Positions 51,621-60,286 of a stretch of 64,000 nt of DNA are shown piece by piece. Source of the stretch: Solibacillus cecembensis. Lineage in GTDB: Bacteria; Bacillota; Bacilli; Bacillales_A; Planococcaceae. The stretch's first letter is position 1. The number at the start of each line of letters is the position of its first letter. The stretch lies in NCBI RefSeq assembly GCF_001439635.1, contig NZ_LMBZ01000016.1:1-64000 (forward strand), given 5' to 3'. The translations under genes and the position numbers were made by a program. Under the pieces are notes generated by a model. The model had not been told where the DNA came from. It was given only the letters and a program-made list of their open reading frames with translations, and searched no databases.

Positions 51621-51673
51621 CAAATAACGTTCCCAAATGAAAGTTTGGGTCCCCATTAAAAAGCCAGAAATGT
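51621..51673 (+). repeat. Dispersed repeat, copy 1
   Basis: CAAATAACGTTCCCAAATGA, then AAGTTTGGGTCC and CATTAAAAAGCCAGAAATGT, matches 52351-52404 at all but about seven positions. It contains the dyad CCCAAA-N6-TTTGGG. Confidence 0.7.
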
Positions 51674-51712
51674 CAAACTGTGATATGTTTCCTAATGGCT
51701 CTTTGTAAGCTA

Positions 51713-52291
51713 TTAATCTACTTCTTTTAAAAAACTTTCGATTTTCCCTACTCGTTTATTTAATTCATCCACTTGTTTTTGTAAATTCAATGTTTGCTGT
51801 TTTTCAATGCTTAATCGTTCCTCTGCACGTTCCCCATTTTTCTTGTATGCTTTGTAAAATAAAACGATTAAAATTATTGGAATTACCATAAAACCTAATA
51901 TAATGATTGTTGATACTATATCTCCTATATTTACACCTGTAGCTCCATTAGACATGGATTTAATCCTCCATTTTCTTATTTTTTTGAGGGTAAGTATTGG
52001 TTCTAATTTAGAAATAAGCTCCTCATTTAACTGTAATTCAAAAGAGTTTAGCATGTAGTATTTAGCTGCTTTACCACTCTCTAGTAATTCCATATCGCTT
52101 GAAACAATGTTTGCTTCTTCAAGCTTTTGTAAATGCAAATACAAAAGAGGTCTGCTCATACCGAGCTCTCTAGCAAGTTGGCTAACATACTGTTTACCAT
52201 TAGACAAAATGCTAATAATTCTTAATCGATGAGAATTTGATAAAGCTTCCAAAAACAAGAGTAATTCATCGCCATTATTAATATGTTTCAT
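51713..52291 (-). CDS. ArsR-like HTH protein fused to a membrane and coiled-coil segment
   Basis: Residues 1-110 form a winged-helix domain (LEALSNSHRLRIISILSNGK and YVSQLARELGMSRPLLYLHL). After position 113 come a helix (about 125-148) and a coiled coil (EERLSIEKQQTLNLQKQVDE to the end). An ATG at 51955 (residue 113), preceded by GGAGG nine bases upstream, would yield the 80-residue membrane coiled-coil part alone. This gene may therefore make two products, or is two genes joined by loss of a stop. ATG 52291 is the outer start. The role is unknown. Confidence 0.75.
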   Translation of the reverse strand: MKHINNGDELLLFLEALSNSHRLRIISILSNGKQYVSQLARELGMSRPLLYLHLQKLEEANIVSSDMELLESGKAAKYYMLNSFELQLNEELISKLEPILTLKKIRKWRIKSMSNGATGVNIGDIVSTIIILGFMVIPIILIVLFYKAYKKNGERAEERLSIEKQQTLNLQKQVDELNKRVGKIESFLKEVD

Positions 52292-52350
52292 ATGTAATAA
52301 ATTTATTGCATATGGTTTATTTTGTCAATATAAGTAAATGCAAAGGCATT

Positions 52351-52404
52351 CAAATAAACGTTCCCAAATGAAAGTTCGGGTCCACATTAAAAATCCAGAA
52401 ATGT
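52351..52404 (+). repeat. Dispersed repeat, copy 2
   Basis: This is the same element as at 51621-51673 in the same orientation. The two copies flank the HTH/membrane gene. A shorter related piece (AAATAAACATTCCCAAGTGC) lies at 32024-32043. Confidence 0.7.
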
Positions 52405-52418
52405 AAAATATGAGCATG

Positions 52419-52600
52419 TTGTTTGAAAGTGGGAACAATAAATTTATAACCGGAAATGGAGATTATATTCTAGGTGTGTTTGGTTACTTTACAGAGGTGC
52501 ATCATTGTTTCCTCCAATCCAAATTGAGGAACGCCAAGATTTCATAGAAACATATAAAACTTATCCAATAGCAAATGTGATAGTTGCTGAGGTTCGTTAA
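52419..52600 (+). pseudogene. Gene remnant, frameshifted
   Basis: One frame from 52419 reads KFITGNGDYILGVFGYFTEV. A second, from 52508, reads FPPIQIEERQDFIETYKTYP and ends VIVAEVR, TAA at 52598-52600. They join by a shift near 52505. It looks like the tail of a small gene of unknown family. Confidence 0.4.
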
Positions 52601-52604
52601 TAAT

Positions 52605-52642
52605 AAAAAGCGATGCAAAGGAAAAATATGCATCGCTTTTTT
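52605..52642. terminator. Bidirectional terminator
   Basis: AAAAAGCGATGCA (52605-52617) and TGCATCGCTTTTTT (52629-52642) pair perfectly around an 11-base loop. It ends the minus-strand yqhQ gene. Confidence 0.9.
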
Positions 52643-52652
52643 CATCATTCAA

Positions 52653-53591
52653 TTAGTCATGCGCTAACGTAGCAGCAACTTCTGGATTTTTTTCGATTTC
52701 GTGTAGCTTTTTAAATGAAGCAATCGCTACTTCAACCATATCGTCTTTTGGCTCTTTTGTTGTTAATAATTGTAGCCATAAGCCAGGGTAGCCTAAATAA
52801 CGTAGCACGGGTACATTACGTACTGCATTCGTTGCTTGTAATACTTCAAAAGAAATACCAAGGACAACTGGAATTAATAAAATACGGCTTACTAGACGCA
52901 CCCATAAAGGATCAACGGGCACTAAGAAGTATGTAAACATGCCGACAAAAACAGTAAATAAAATAAAACTAGAACCACATCGGTAATGTAAGCGAGACTG
53001 TTTTTGAACGTTTTCTACTGTTAATTCCATGCCAGCCTCGTGACAATTAATCACTTTATGCTCGGCACCGTGATATTGGAATACGCGCTTAATTAAAGGC
53101 GTCATCGCAATAATTTGTAAATAGGCAAGTAATAAGATGAGCTTAAAGGCAGATTCGATTAAAATTTGGATCGTTTTACCTGGGAACCATGGCTTAAATA
53201 ATTCTGCCATAAACATTGGTACTAATGTAAAAACAAATTTACTAAATAAAAATGTTAAAACCCCAATGAGTGCAACGCCTAAAATCATCATTAACTTAGA
53301 AGGCTCTTCACCTTCTTCTAAGTTTTCTTCGCCTGGATCGACATCGTAGCGATCTGATGCAAATTGGAGGTGACGTGAACCGAAGCTAGCCGATTCGATT
53401 AAGGCAACGACACCACGTACAAAAGGTATTTTTTTTAGCTTTTGATAAATCGGTTTTTTCTCTTTTTTAATATGGAAATAATCAATGGTATCGTCATTTC
53501 GACGAACCGCTGTTACCATATGATCTTGCCCAGCGAACATGACACCTTCAAGAAGTGCTTGCCCCCCGTATACCGGCGCATTATTACTCAC
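52653..53591 (-). CDS. yqhQ: YqhQ (DUF1385) membrane protein
   Basis: The 312-residue protein starts YGGQALLEGVMFAGQDHMVT, the DUF1385 hallmark. It has membrane helices (about residues 100-125, 145-165, 205-250) and the motif YHGAEHKVINCHEAG with conserved His and Cys residues (about 172-186). It is conserved in Bacillales next to the yqh gene cluster; its role is unsettled. ATG 53591 is used. It is divergent from the yqhR-like gene by about 140 bases. Confidence 0.92.
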   Translation of the reverse strand: MSNNAPVYGGQALLEGVMFAGQDHMVTAVRRNDDTIDYFHIKKEKKPIYQKLKKIPFVRGVVALIESASFGSRHLQFASDRYDVDPGEENLEEGEEPSKLMMILGVALIGVLTFLFSKFVFTLVPMFMAELFKPWFPGKTIQILIESAFKLILLLAYLQIIAMTPLIKRVFQYHGAEHKVINCHEAGMELTVENVQKQSRLHYRCGSSFILFTVFVGMFTYFLVPVDPLWVRLVSRILLIPVVLGISFEVLQATNAVRNVPVLRYLGYPGLWLQLLTTKEPKDDMVEVAIASFKKLHEIEKNPEVAATLAHD

Positions 53592-53729
53592 TTGCAGTAC
53601 ACCACTCTCTGTAAATAGATTCTAACTATTGATTTTATTATTGTACTAGATTTTATGAAAAAGCACTACGTAAAGGTATAGGAAATTTTTCGTTTGGTGA
53701 AACTTAAACGAGAAAGAGGTGCATGCGCA

Positions 53730-54176
53730 ATGTCGATTATTTATACAGCACTAGCTGTAACCATTTATTTTGTAGGTAGTTTAAAGTTGCTCCATTTGTT
53801 TCATATGATTAAATGGAGCCCGGTTAGCTTTATGAAAAAATGGGAGGCTTTTCAACCGAATGTGTTTGAAAGGTGGCTCATCTTCTTTATTGGTGTGTTT
53901 GTCCTTGTTTGTCTCGTTTATTTTTTAGCGCGCACAATCATCGGAAAATCTCCATTTGCTTTTTCACTCATTGCCGGTTTGATTTTCGCGATTTTATTGG
54001 AGTTCCGAATTTTACATTTGCCGATGGAATTGGAGTCCATTAAAAAATTATCAATTCCTTTTATCGTCATCGTCATTATCGGGCTACGCGTCTTAACAGA
54101 AACCGCCCAATATTACCGCTTCCAATTGTCGGAGCAGTCGAAAGTATTGATGTCTGAAAAGTCTATGATAAAATAG
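53730..54176 (+). CDS. yqhR: YqhR-like membrane protein
   Basis: The 148-residue product has four membrane helices (about residues 3-22, 47-70, 75-93, 102-120) and a polar tail. Position between yqhQ and aroQ matches B. subtilis yqhR, and helix count agrees. The start ATG 53730 lies after AGAGGTG; a TTG at 53694 would add basic residues before the first helix. The gene is followed after 26 bases by aroQ, so cotranscription is likely. Function is unknown. Confidence 0.8.
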   Translation: MSIIYTALAVTIYFVGSLKLLHLFHMIKWSPVSFMKKWEAFQPNVFERWLIFFIGVFVLVCLVYFLARTIIGKSPFAFSLIAGLIFAILLEFRILHLPMELESIKKLSIPFIVIVIIGLRVLTETAQYYRFQLSEQSKVLMSEKSMIK

Positions 54177-54202
54177 GGGGAGTAACGAAAAAAGGGGAAT
54201 TC

Positions 54203-54634
54203 ATGATGAAATTGGTAATATTGAATGGTCCAAACTTAAATCGATTAGGCAAGCGTGAACCAGAAATTTATGGCTCTGAAACATTAGCAGATGTCCAAGC
54301 AAAATGTGAGGCATTAGCAGCTAATTTTGATACAACAATTGAATTTCACCAATCCAATCATGAAGGTGTGTTAATTGATTGGCTTCACGATGCTGCGGAT
54401 CGTGGTTGTGATGGTATTATTTTTAACCCTGGAGCATATACACATACATCTATTGCGCTGCGAGATGCCATTGCCGCAATAGATGTTCCTGTAATTGAAG
54501 TACATATTTCTAATATTCATGCACGCGAAGCATTTCGTCATGAATCCAAATTAGCCGCAGAATGTATCGGTCAAATTTGTGGTCTTGGCACATTTGGTTA
54601 TGAGCTCGCAATGCGTAAGTTTTTACAAAGATAA
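54203..54634 (+). CDS. aroQ: Type II 3-dehydroquinate dehydratase
   Basis: The 143-residue enzyme converts 3-dehydroquinate to 3-dehydroshikimate in the shikimate pathway. It shows [17 protein letters not shown] (about residues 8-24, with the catalytic Tyr23 and Arg18 region), [22 protein letters not shown] and the [15 protein letters not shown] segment containing the catalytic histidine. Length is standard for dodecameric type II enzymes. ATG 54203 or the adjacent ATG 54206 follows AAAGGGGAA. It precedes the M24 peptidase gene as in Bacillales. Confidence 0.97.
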   Translation: MMKLVILNGPNLNRLGKREPEIYGSETLADVQAKCEALAANFDTTIEFHQSNHEGVLIDWLHDAADRGCDGIIFNPGAYTHTSIALRDAIAAIDVPVIEVHISNIHAREAFRHESKLAAECIGQICGLGTFGYELAMRKFLQR

Positions 54635-54650
54635 GTGGGGGGGAAATAAC

Positions 54651-55709
54651 TTGAAACTACCAAAATTACGCCAAGCATTACTAGATAATGGTGTAGATGC
54701 ATTATTAATTACGAATGACTATAACCGCCGTTACATGACGGGTTTTACAGGTACGGCTGGTGTTGCGATTGTTTCGCAAAATGACGCGGTATTTATTACA
54801 GACTTCCGTTATACCGAACAAGCGGAGGCACAAATTACAGATTTCCGTATCGTTCAACATAAAGGAACGATTTTTGAAGAAGTGGGTAAACAAGTGGCAT
54901 TAATGGGCATCAAAACGCTTGGATTTGAGAAGGATGCACTTCTTTATGGGTTGTATGAAGTGTATAAAAAGACAGTAAAAGTAGATTTTGTTCCACTTTC
55001 AGGGTTAATTGAAAAAATTCGCTTGATTAAGACACCTGAAGAGATTAATATTATTAAGGTTGCATGTGAAATTGCAGATAATGCATTTACACATATATTA
55101 AACTTTATTAAGCCTGGTCAAACAGAGCTTGATGTATCGAATGAATTAGAATTTTTCATGCGTAAACAAGGTGCGACAAGCTCATCTTTTGATATTATCG
55201 TAGCAAGTGGTTTACGATCAGCGTTACCACATGGTGTCGCAACAGATAAAATTATCGAACAAGGTGATTTTGTAACGCTTGATTTTGGTGCATACTATAA
55301 CGGATACATTTCAGATATTACGCGCACAATTGCAGTAGGGCAACCTTCAGATAAATTAGTGGAGATGTACAATGTTGTATTAGCTTCACAGTTATTAGCA
55401 CTTGAAAAAGTAGGTCCAGGCATGACAGGTATTGCGGCAGACGCGATAGCTCGTGATTATTTAACAGCAAATGGTTACGGCGAAGCATTTGGCCACTCAA
55501 CTGGTCACGGAATCGGCTTAGAAGTGCATGAAGGACCTGGATTATCATTCCGCTCAGAAACGGTTTTAGAGCCGAATATGACGGTAACAATTGAGCCTGG
55601 TGTCTATTTACCTGGAATTGGTGGCGTTCGAATTGAGGACGATATTTTAATCACTAAAACGGGTAATGAAGTACTAACGCATTCGACAAAGCAATTAATC
55701 ATTTTATAA
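54651..55709 (+). CDS. yqhT: M24 family Xaa-Pro-type aminopeptidase, YqhT
   Basis: The 352-residue metallopeptidase has an N-terminal creatinase-like domain (about residues 1-125) and the pita-bread catalytic domain. Metal ligands lie in [17 protein letters not shown] (two Asp), [16 protein letters not shown] (His), EPGVY (Glu) and VRIEDD (Glu). It removes N-terminal residues next to proline. The TTG start at 54651 follows GTGGGGGGGAA; a longer frame inside aroQ is not needed. It precedes efp by 17 bases, the usual Bacillales pairing. Confidence 0.95.
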   Translation: MKLPKLRQALLDNGVDALLITNDYNRRYMTGFTGTAGVAIVSQNDAVFITDFRYTEQAEAQITDFRIVQHKGTIFEEVGKQVALMGIKTLGFEKDALLYGLYEVYKKTVKVDFVPLSGLIEKIRLIKTPEEINIIKVACEIADNAFTHILNFIKPGQTELDVSNELEFFMRKQGATSSSFDIIVASGLRSALPHGVATDKIIEQGDFVTLDFGAYYNGYISDITRTIAVGQPSDKLVEMYNVVLASQLLALEKVGPGMTGIAADAIARDYLTANGYGEAFGHSTGHGIGLEVHEGPGLSFRSETVLEPNMTVTIEPGVYLPGIGGVRIEDDILITKTGNEVLTHSTKQLIIL

Positions 55710-55726
55710 TTTGGAGGAAAAAACTC

Positions 55727-56284
55727 ATGATCTCAGTAAACGATTTCCGTACGGGTTTAACGATTGTCGTTGACGGCAACTTATACCGCGTACTAGAATT
55801 CCAACACGTAAAACCAGGTAAAGGTGCTGCTTTCGTACGTTCAAAATTACGTAACCTACGTAACGGAAACGTACAAGAAAAAACGTTCCGCGCGGGTGAA
55901 AAAGTAGAAAAAGCAATGATCGAAAACCGCAAAATGCAATATTTATATGCACAAGGTGACGAGCATGTGTTCATGGACATGGAGTCTTATGATCAAACGA
56001 CTTTAGCGGAAGCACAAATTAAAGATGAGTTATTATACTTATTAGAAAACATGGAAATTCACATCCAAACTTTCCAAGGCGAAATGTTAGGTCTTGAATT
56101 ACCAAACACGGTTGTCCTTGAAGTAGCAGAAACAGAGCCAGGTATTAAAGGCGATACAGCTTCTGGCGGTTCAAAACCAGCAAAAATGCAAACGGGTGTA
56201 ATGGTAAACGTACCATTCTTCGTAAACCAAGGCGACAAATTAATCATCAACACAACTGAAGGCTCATACGTTTCACGAGCTTAA
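55727..56284 (+). CDS. efp: Elongation factor P
   Basis: The 185-residue protein has three beta domains. The modification loop [17 protein letters not shown] carries Lys32, the residue that is hydroxylated/aminopentanolated in B. subtilis. [20 protein letters not shown] sequence ([15 protein letters not shown]) and the C-terminal TEGSYVSRA region are typical. EF-P relieves ribosome stalling at proline runs. ATG 55727 follows TTGGAGG. Its codons are strongly biased toward translationally optimal ones. It is followed by a terminator. Confidence 0.98.
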   Translation: MISVNDFRTGLTIVVDGNLYRVLEFQHVKPGKGAAFVRSKLRNLRNGNVQEKTFRAGEKVEKAMIENRKMQYLYAQGDEHVFMDMESYDQTTLAEAQIKDELLYLLENMEIHIQTFQGEMLGLELPNTVVLEVAETEPGIKGDTASGGSKPAKMQTGVMVNVPFFVNQGDKLIINTTEGSYVSRA

Positions 56285-56297
56285 TTCATAATGAAGG

Positions 56298-56328
56298 CAG
56301 ACAATTATTTTCGATTGTCTGTCTTTTT
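56298..56328 (+). terminator. Terminator after efp
   Basis: CAGACAAT (56298-56305) pairs with ATTGTCTG (56314-56321), followed by seven or more T residues. Confidence 0.85.
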
Positions 56329-56416
56329 TTGACTTCTCAAGTTTCGAGGAGAATATTACATTATATGGTGAAAGTAGACTGAAAATAAAGTATAATCAAG
56401 CAAAGGAGTGAGTTTG

Positions 56417-57427
56417 ATGATGCAAAATTTCGCCTTAAGAAAACCAATGATTCAAGCACCGATGGCAGGTGTGACGTCCCCAAAATTTGTAGCAGCATGT
56501 TGTGAAGCGGGCATATTAGGGGCGATTGGAGCAGGCTATTTAAATGGTGCTGAAACAAAAGAATTCATTCAGCAAGTGAAAGCACTTACAGATAAGCCGT
56601 TCTGTGTAAATTTATTTGTCCAAGAAGAACCAAGAATTGATATTGGGGTATTGCAAGATGCACGTGTCGCATTGCAACCATTTTATGAGGAACTCGGTGT
56701 ATCCAATACACAGCGCGTTATTTCCACGGAAGTATTTGATGGACAAGTACAAGCTATTATCGATGAAGATGTAAAAATTTGTTCGTTTACATTCGGTCTA
56801 CCAAATGAAAAAACGATTTCTAAATTGAAAGCACATGGCGTTTATTTGATTGGGACAGCGACGACGGTGGAAGAAGCCGTGGCAGTTGAAAATGCAGGCT
56901 TTGATGCAGTCGTTGTTCAAGGAAGTGAAGCGGGTGGACATCGTGGCTCTTTTACAGATCCGATTGAATTGATTCCGACAAAACAATTGCTGCAAGATGT
57001 GCGGGGGAATATATCTATTAATTGCATCGCAGCAGGTGGAATTATGACGGCTGCGCAAGTAAAAGAGATGCTGGAATTAGGCGCAACAGCGGTTCAAATT
57101 GGCACAGCTTTATTAACGGCACATGAGTGTGAAATAAGCGATGCGCATAAAAAAGCGGTGTTGGAGTCGGAACAAAAGGCAACTACATTGACAAAAGCTT
57201 TTACTGGTAAATATGCACGCGGCTTAAAAAATGAATTTACAGAAAAGCTAAAGGACTCGGTTGTCGCACCTTATCCAGTCCAGCATTATTTAACGCTAGC
57301 TATTCGCAAGGAAAGTGCTAAGCAAAATAAGCCACAATATTTATCGCTATGGATGGGTGAAAATAGTTATTTAGCGAAAGCTGCTTCTGTTCAAGAGATT
57401 ATTGAAGAGTTAACACCAACAAGTTAA
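56417..57427 (+). CDS. Nitronate monooxygenase family flavoprotein
   Basis: The 336-residue TIM-barrel flavoprotein has PMIQAPMAGVTSPKFVAACC near its start, AIGAGYLNGAET, VVVQGSEAGGHRGSF (about residues 167-181, containing the catalytic His of class I enzymes), AAGGIMTAAQVKEMLELGAT, and VQIGTALL. FMN binding and oxidation of alkyl nitronates are expected, though related proteins act on enoyl substrates. ATG 56417 follows AAAGGAG by eight bases; GTG 56408 is the longer alternative. It stands where spoIIIAA normally follows efp. Confidence 0.9.
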   Translation: MMQNFALRKPMIQAPMAGVTSPKFVAACCEAGILGAIGAGYLNGAETKEFIQQVKALTDKPFCVNLFVQEEPRIDIGVLQDARVALQPFYEELGVSNTQRVISTEVFDGQVQAIIDEDVKICSFTFGLPNEKTISKLKAHGVYLIGTATTVEEAVAVENAGFDAVVVQGSEAGGHRGSFTDPIELIPTKQLLQDVRGNISINCIAAGGIMTAAQVKEMLELGATAVQIGTALLTAHECEISDAHKKAVLESEQKATTLTKAFTGKYARGLKNEFTEKLKDSVVAPYPVQHYLTLAIRKESAKQNKPQYLSLWMGENSYLAKAASVQEIIEELTPTS

Positions 57428-57442
57428 ATTGATTATATAGGG

Positions 57443-57475
57443 CGCAGAAGTGGAGATATCCTTTCTGCGTCTTTT
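57443..57475 (+). terminator. Terminator
   Basis: CGCAGAA (57443-57449) pairs with TTCTGCG (57463-57469), followed by a T-rich tail. It closes the nitronate monooxygenase gene. Bases 57476-57648 hold no gene; a CATATAGT motif at 57618-57625 could be the -10 of a mother-cell sigma-E promoter, but the -35 is unclear. Confidence 0.7.
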
Positions 57476-57648
57476 CTTGTAATTATTTTCAATGAACCAA
57501 TCCTCAACTAATCAAATTGCGCCGCATATACGAAAGCTAGCTCGTCCAAAAAAATATGTATAAGAGAATTTGATGGCATCAAGCAACTATCTCAAGTGCT
57601 TAAATTCATTCGTCCTGCATATAGTTTCGGTAAGGGGGGAGGGCTTTT

Positions 57649-57858
57649 TTGGAATTGCAAGATGTGCTTCGAGTAGCAGGAGTAGGTTTAGTTATAGCAC
57701 TTCTTCATATATTCTTTGAACAGCTAGGGAAAAAAGAGTTTTCGTTTTTTTTATTCTTTGTGGCGTATCTTTATATAACAGTAGAATTAATACGATTTTT
57801 ACGGTTGTTTTTTAATGAAATCGTCGTATTCTTTCAATGGTTATCCGTCTTAGGTTAA
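57649..57858 (+). CDS. spoIIIAC: Stage III sporulation protein AC
   Basis: The 69-residue protein matches SpoIIIAC: RVAGVGLVIALLHIFFEQLG then KKEFS, and a second helix. It is a two-helix membrane component of the SpoIIIA-SpoIIQ channel connecting mother cell and forespore. The start is TTG 57649 after GGGGGGAGGG. In B. subtilis it is the third gene of the operon; here it is the first, with spoIIIAA and spoIIIAB absent upstream. spoIIIAD follows without a gap. Confidence 0.93.
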   Translation: MELQDVLRVAGVGLVIALLHIFFEQLGKKEFSFFLFFVAYLYITVELIRFLRLFFNEIVVFFQWLSVLG

Positions 57859-58236
57859 ATGAGTATATTATTTGCAAGTGTCATCATTATATTGCTCCTT
57901 CAGCTGATTAAACAATCTATGGACAGGCTTCATGCGATTATTCTCATCGTCTTTTTTTTTATATTTGTTCAATTTATTATTCGGCGACAGTTAATTCCAT
58001 TTTGGCAACTGCTAGAGGAAACGTTTAGGCAAGCCCCGTATACAAAAGGACTTTTATTTACCGCATTTTTATTAATTTTAAGTGATTTGATTTGTGAACT
58101 ATTAGAGCAAATGGAATATGAAGCATTTACTTTCGTTGTGAAATTGTCTATTCGATTAACTTTAGTTGGGTATTGGTTTAATGAATTGCAGCCAGCGTTT
58201 AAATCCGTACTGGAATTGCTAGAAAGGTTACAATAA
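57859..58236 (+). CDS. spoIIIAD: Stage III sporulation protein AD
   Basis: The 125-residue protein has four membrane helices and matches SpoIIIAD in length and position, ending with the sequence TFVVKLSIRLTLVGYWFNEL. It belongs to the membrane core of the SpoIIIA channel. The ATG directly follows the TAA of spoIIIAC, and the stop overlaps the next start by one base. The lysine and acidic positions between helices are sparse, so identification rests mostly on context and hydropathy. Confidence 0.88.
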   Translation: MSILFASVIIILLLQLIKQSMDRLHAIILIVFFFIFVQFIIRRQLIPFWQLLEETFRQAPYTKGLLFTAFLLILSDLICELLEQMEYEAFTFVVKLSIRLTLVGYWFNELQPAFKSVLELLERLQ

Positions 58237-59147
58237 TGGATTATTTCCTATCAATGTTTTCGCAACCGATTCATTCGATTCTTACAGCAATCTCGTTCAC
58301 AGTCCTCTATATTCTACTCTATTTACTACTAATTGCCATCCTACCACAGCATACGGCGATTATCGAACAATTATTTATACTCCTCTTTATCGCGATGTTC
58401 GCACAAAAAATAATGGATGCATTTCTCGTCCTAAGTGAACTGATCACGGTACTTCAAAGCTTTTTTATCCTAATGATTCCGATTATTTCGACCATGCTTG
58501 TCGCGGTTTCAACCATTTTTACTTTTATTGCTTGGAATCCTGTCATCATTATGGTGATTCATTTTTTACTATTTATTTGTACAAAACTGTTAATTCCATC
58601 ACTGTTGATTGCATTAGTTTTGGATGTTTGTACAAAAATTTATCCAACAATTTCCTTTGCAAAAGCGGCTGATCTCATCCGGTCTTCTGCTTTAAGCATT
58701 ATTGTCGCTTCCGTTTTAGCACTCACGTCAATATTATCTTTTTCAGGAGTGGCATTTTTTCAATTAAATGATGCGGTGAAATCTCCTATAAAAAAATTAG
58801 TAGAACAAAATATACCACTCATTGGCAATTTAATTGTAGAAGGGTTGTCATTATTTCAAAAAACGCAATCGACCATATCGACCGTTTTCGGGATTGGCTT
58901 TTTGGCCGTTGTGTGGAGCGCGGCGTTTTACCCGGCGATGACGCTTTTACTTCATGCGCTTATGTTTAAATTCATTGGGGCGCTCGTGGAACCTTTTTCG
59001 AATACGCGGATTAGCAGTCTGTTTGATGATGTAGGTAAAACGTTGATGGTGCTCTGTGCGGTCGCATTGTTACTCGGTTTTTCGATTATTTTTATTGTGA
59101 TGCTATGTATCGTTTTAATGCAGCTTTCGTTTGGAGGGAACACATGA
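58236..59147 (+). CDS. spoIIIAE: Stage III sporulation protein AE, shortened at the N-terminus
   Basis: The 303-residue protein has about seven membrane helices and the SpoIIIAE pattern FAKAADLIRSSALSIIVASV, SFSGVAFFQLNDAVKSPIKK and a C-terminal helix cluster. B. subtilis SpoIIIAE is about 400 residues with a signal peptide and a longer N-terminal region, so this version lacks roughly 90 residues there. ATG 58236 overlaps the spoIIIAD stop (TAATG). It is the largest membrane part of the channel. The missing N-terminal region may be compensated by the loss of its partners, which is inference. Confidence 0.88.
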   Translation: MDYFLSMFSQPIHSILTAISFTVLYILLYLLLIAILPQHTAIIEQLFILLFIAMFAQKIMDAFLVLSELITVLQSFFILMIPIISTMLVAVSTIFTFIAWNPVIIMVIHFLLFICTKLLIPSLLIALVLDVCTKIYPTISFAKAADLIRSSALSIIVASVLALTSILSFSGVAFFQLNDAVKSPIKKLVEQNIPLIGNLIVEGLSLFQKTQSTISTVFGIGFLAVVWSAAFYPAMTLLLHALMFKFIGALVEPFSNTRISSLFDDVGKTLMVLCAVALLLGFSIIFIVMLCIVLMQLSFGGNT

Positions 59148-59278
59148 TTGATATACTTTTGATTGTTTTGCTCGGGAGTAGCCTATTATTTTTTGTAGAA
59201 GAAAAGGAGTGGCAAGTGTATGTAAAACTAGCACTTTATATTTCAGTCTCTCATTTATTCTTGTCCCTCTTTGCATAA
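59144..59278 (+). CDS. 44-residue membrane peptide in the spoIIIAF position
   Basis: ATG 59144, after TTGGAGGGAACAC and overlapping the AE stop (ATGA), opens a 44-codon frame, MIDILLIVLLGSSLLFFVEE then KEWQVYVKLALYISVSHLFL and a short end. It has two hydrophobic helices. SpoIIIAF begins with two helices followed by a soluble domain of about 140 residues; here only the membrane part could be present. The overlap and strong binding site support translation. It is either a reduced SpoIIIAF or an unrelated small peptide. Confidence 0.6.
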   Translation: MIDILLIVLLGSSLLFFVEEKEWQVYVKLALYISVSHLFLSLFA

Positions 59279-59341
59279 AGTATCAAAAGTTCTCATACAT
59301 TGAGATGAAAAAATGAAAAGGGGGGCGCATTACGCACACAT

Positions 59342-59722
59342 GTGGATAAAAAACAAGCGAATCGTCCTCTTTTACTAATTGGGAGCGTCGTCGTAATCGT
59401 AGTAATATTTATGTTCACATTGAATTCAACAAATAAAGGACAACAGCGATTGACGGATGAACAGCAGTTGGCACAAATTTTGAGTGAAATGGATGCTGTA
59501 GGACAAGTTCAAGTGTATTTTCATTATGAGCAAGAAACAGAAAGCGGCAATTTCTTAACGCTCTCCAAAGGGCAAAAAATGACTGGGGTCATAATTGTTG
59601 CAGAAGGTGCGCATCAATCGACTGTGAAAAGTTTATTGAAAACGACAGTCAGTACAACCTTGCAAATACCAGCGCATCGCATTCAAATTGTCCCTATGCA
59701 AATGAAGGAGGAAGAAAAATGA
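59342..59722 (+). CDS. spoIIIAG: Stage III sporulation protein AG, shortened
   Basis: The 126-residue protein has an N-terminal helix (about residues 9-26) and a ring-building domain with TGVIIVAEGAHQSTVKSLLK near 81-100 and IPAHRIQIVPM near 110-120. This matches the C-terminal half of SpoIIIAG, which forms a large ring in the mother-cell membrane. B. subtilis SpoIIIAG is about 229 residues, so an internal spacer is missing. The start GTG 59342 is about 16 bases after a GGGGGG run, a poor spacing. It overlaps spoIIIAH by four bases. Confidence 0.85.
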   Translation: MDKKQANRPLLLIGSVVVIVVIFMFTLNSTNKGQQRLTDEQQLAQILSEMDAVGQVQVYFHYEQETESGNFLTLSKGQKMTGVIIVAEGAHQSTVKSLLKTTVSTTLQIPAHRIQIVPMQMKEEEK

Positions 59723-60255
59723 AGGTAAAAAAACGTACAGTGTGGTTTTTAACATTATTTAGTTTAGTGGCGGTAATTGGTGTGTATTATGCCGTAGATG
59801 GTAATAAAACAGGAAATATGCTGACTATTTTTACAGATAGTGCGTTAGATGAAACGGATATTTTAGGGGTTACTCCAGACATTACAAAAACAGTAAACTC
59901 AGAAAGTGATCTATTCCAAGAGATGCGTTTGGAAGTAAGCAATAAAAGAAGTCAATTACGCGAACAGTTAACATTAAAAACGGCGTCTTCGGAATATACG
60001 GCAGAAGAAAAAAGCGCGGCATTTGATGAAATGGAGCAGCTCATTAATCGAGAGTCAACAGAGGCAACGCTAGAAATGCTTGTCAAATCATTCGGCTATG
60101 ACGACGCATTAGTGCGCATTGAAGATGAAAAAGTAGCCGTTACTGTAATGTCAGATGAAAATTCAAAAGCACAGGCGAATGAAATTGTGCACCTAATTAA
60201 AACTGAAGTAGACGAAAATGTAATAGTAACGGTGGACATTAAACCGTTTTATTGA
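59719..60255 (+). CDS. spoIIIAH: Stage III sporulation protein AH
   Basis: The 178-residue protein has an N-terminal membrane helix (about residues 6-24), a linker, and a YscJ/FliF-like ring domain, with EYTAEEKSAAFDEMEQLINR then ATLEMLVKSFGYDDALVRIE (about 90-130). It binds forespore SpoIIQ and forms the channel between the two cells. It is the last gene of the spoIIIA group and is followed by an accBC leader region. ATG 59719 follows GAAGGAGGAAG. Confidence 0.93.
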   Translation: MKVKKRTVWFLTLFSLVAVIGVYYAVDGNKTGNMLTIFTDSALDETDILGVTPDITKTVNSESDLFQEMRLEVSNKRSQLREQLTLKTASSEYTAEEKSAAFDEMEQLINRESTEATLEMLVKSFGYDDALVRIEDEKVAVTVMSDENSKAQANEIVHLIKTEVDENVIVTVDIKPFY

Positions 60256-60286
60256 GAAAATATAAATAGTAATGCATGAAAAGGTG

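Noticed and set aside
54579..54650. Longer N-terminus for the M24 peptidase
   Set aside because: It overlaps aroQ coding sequence and lacks a site, while TTG 54651 has a strong purine-rich site.
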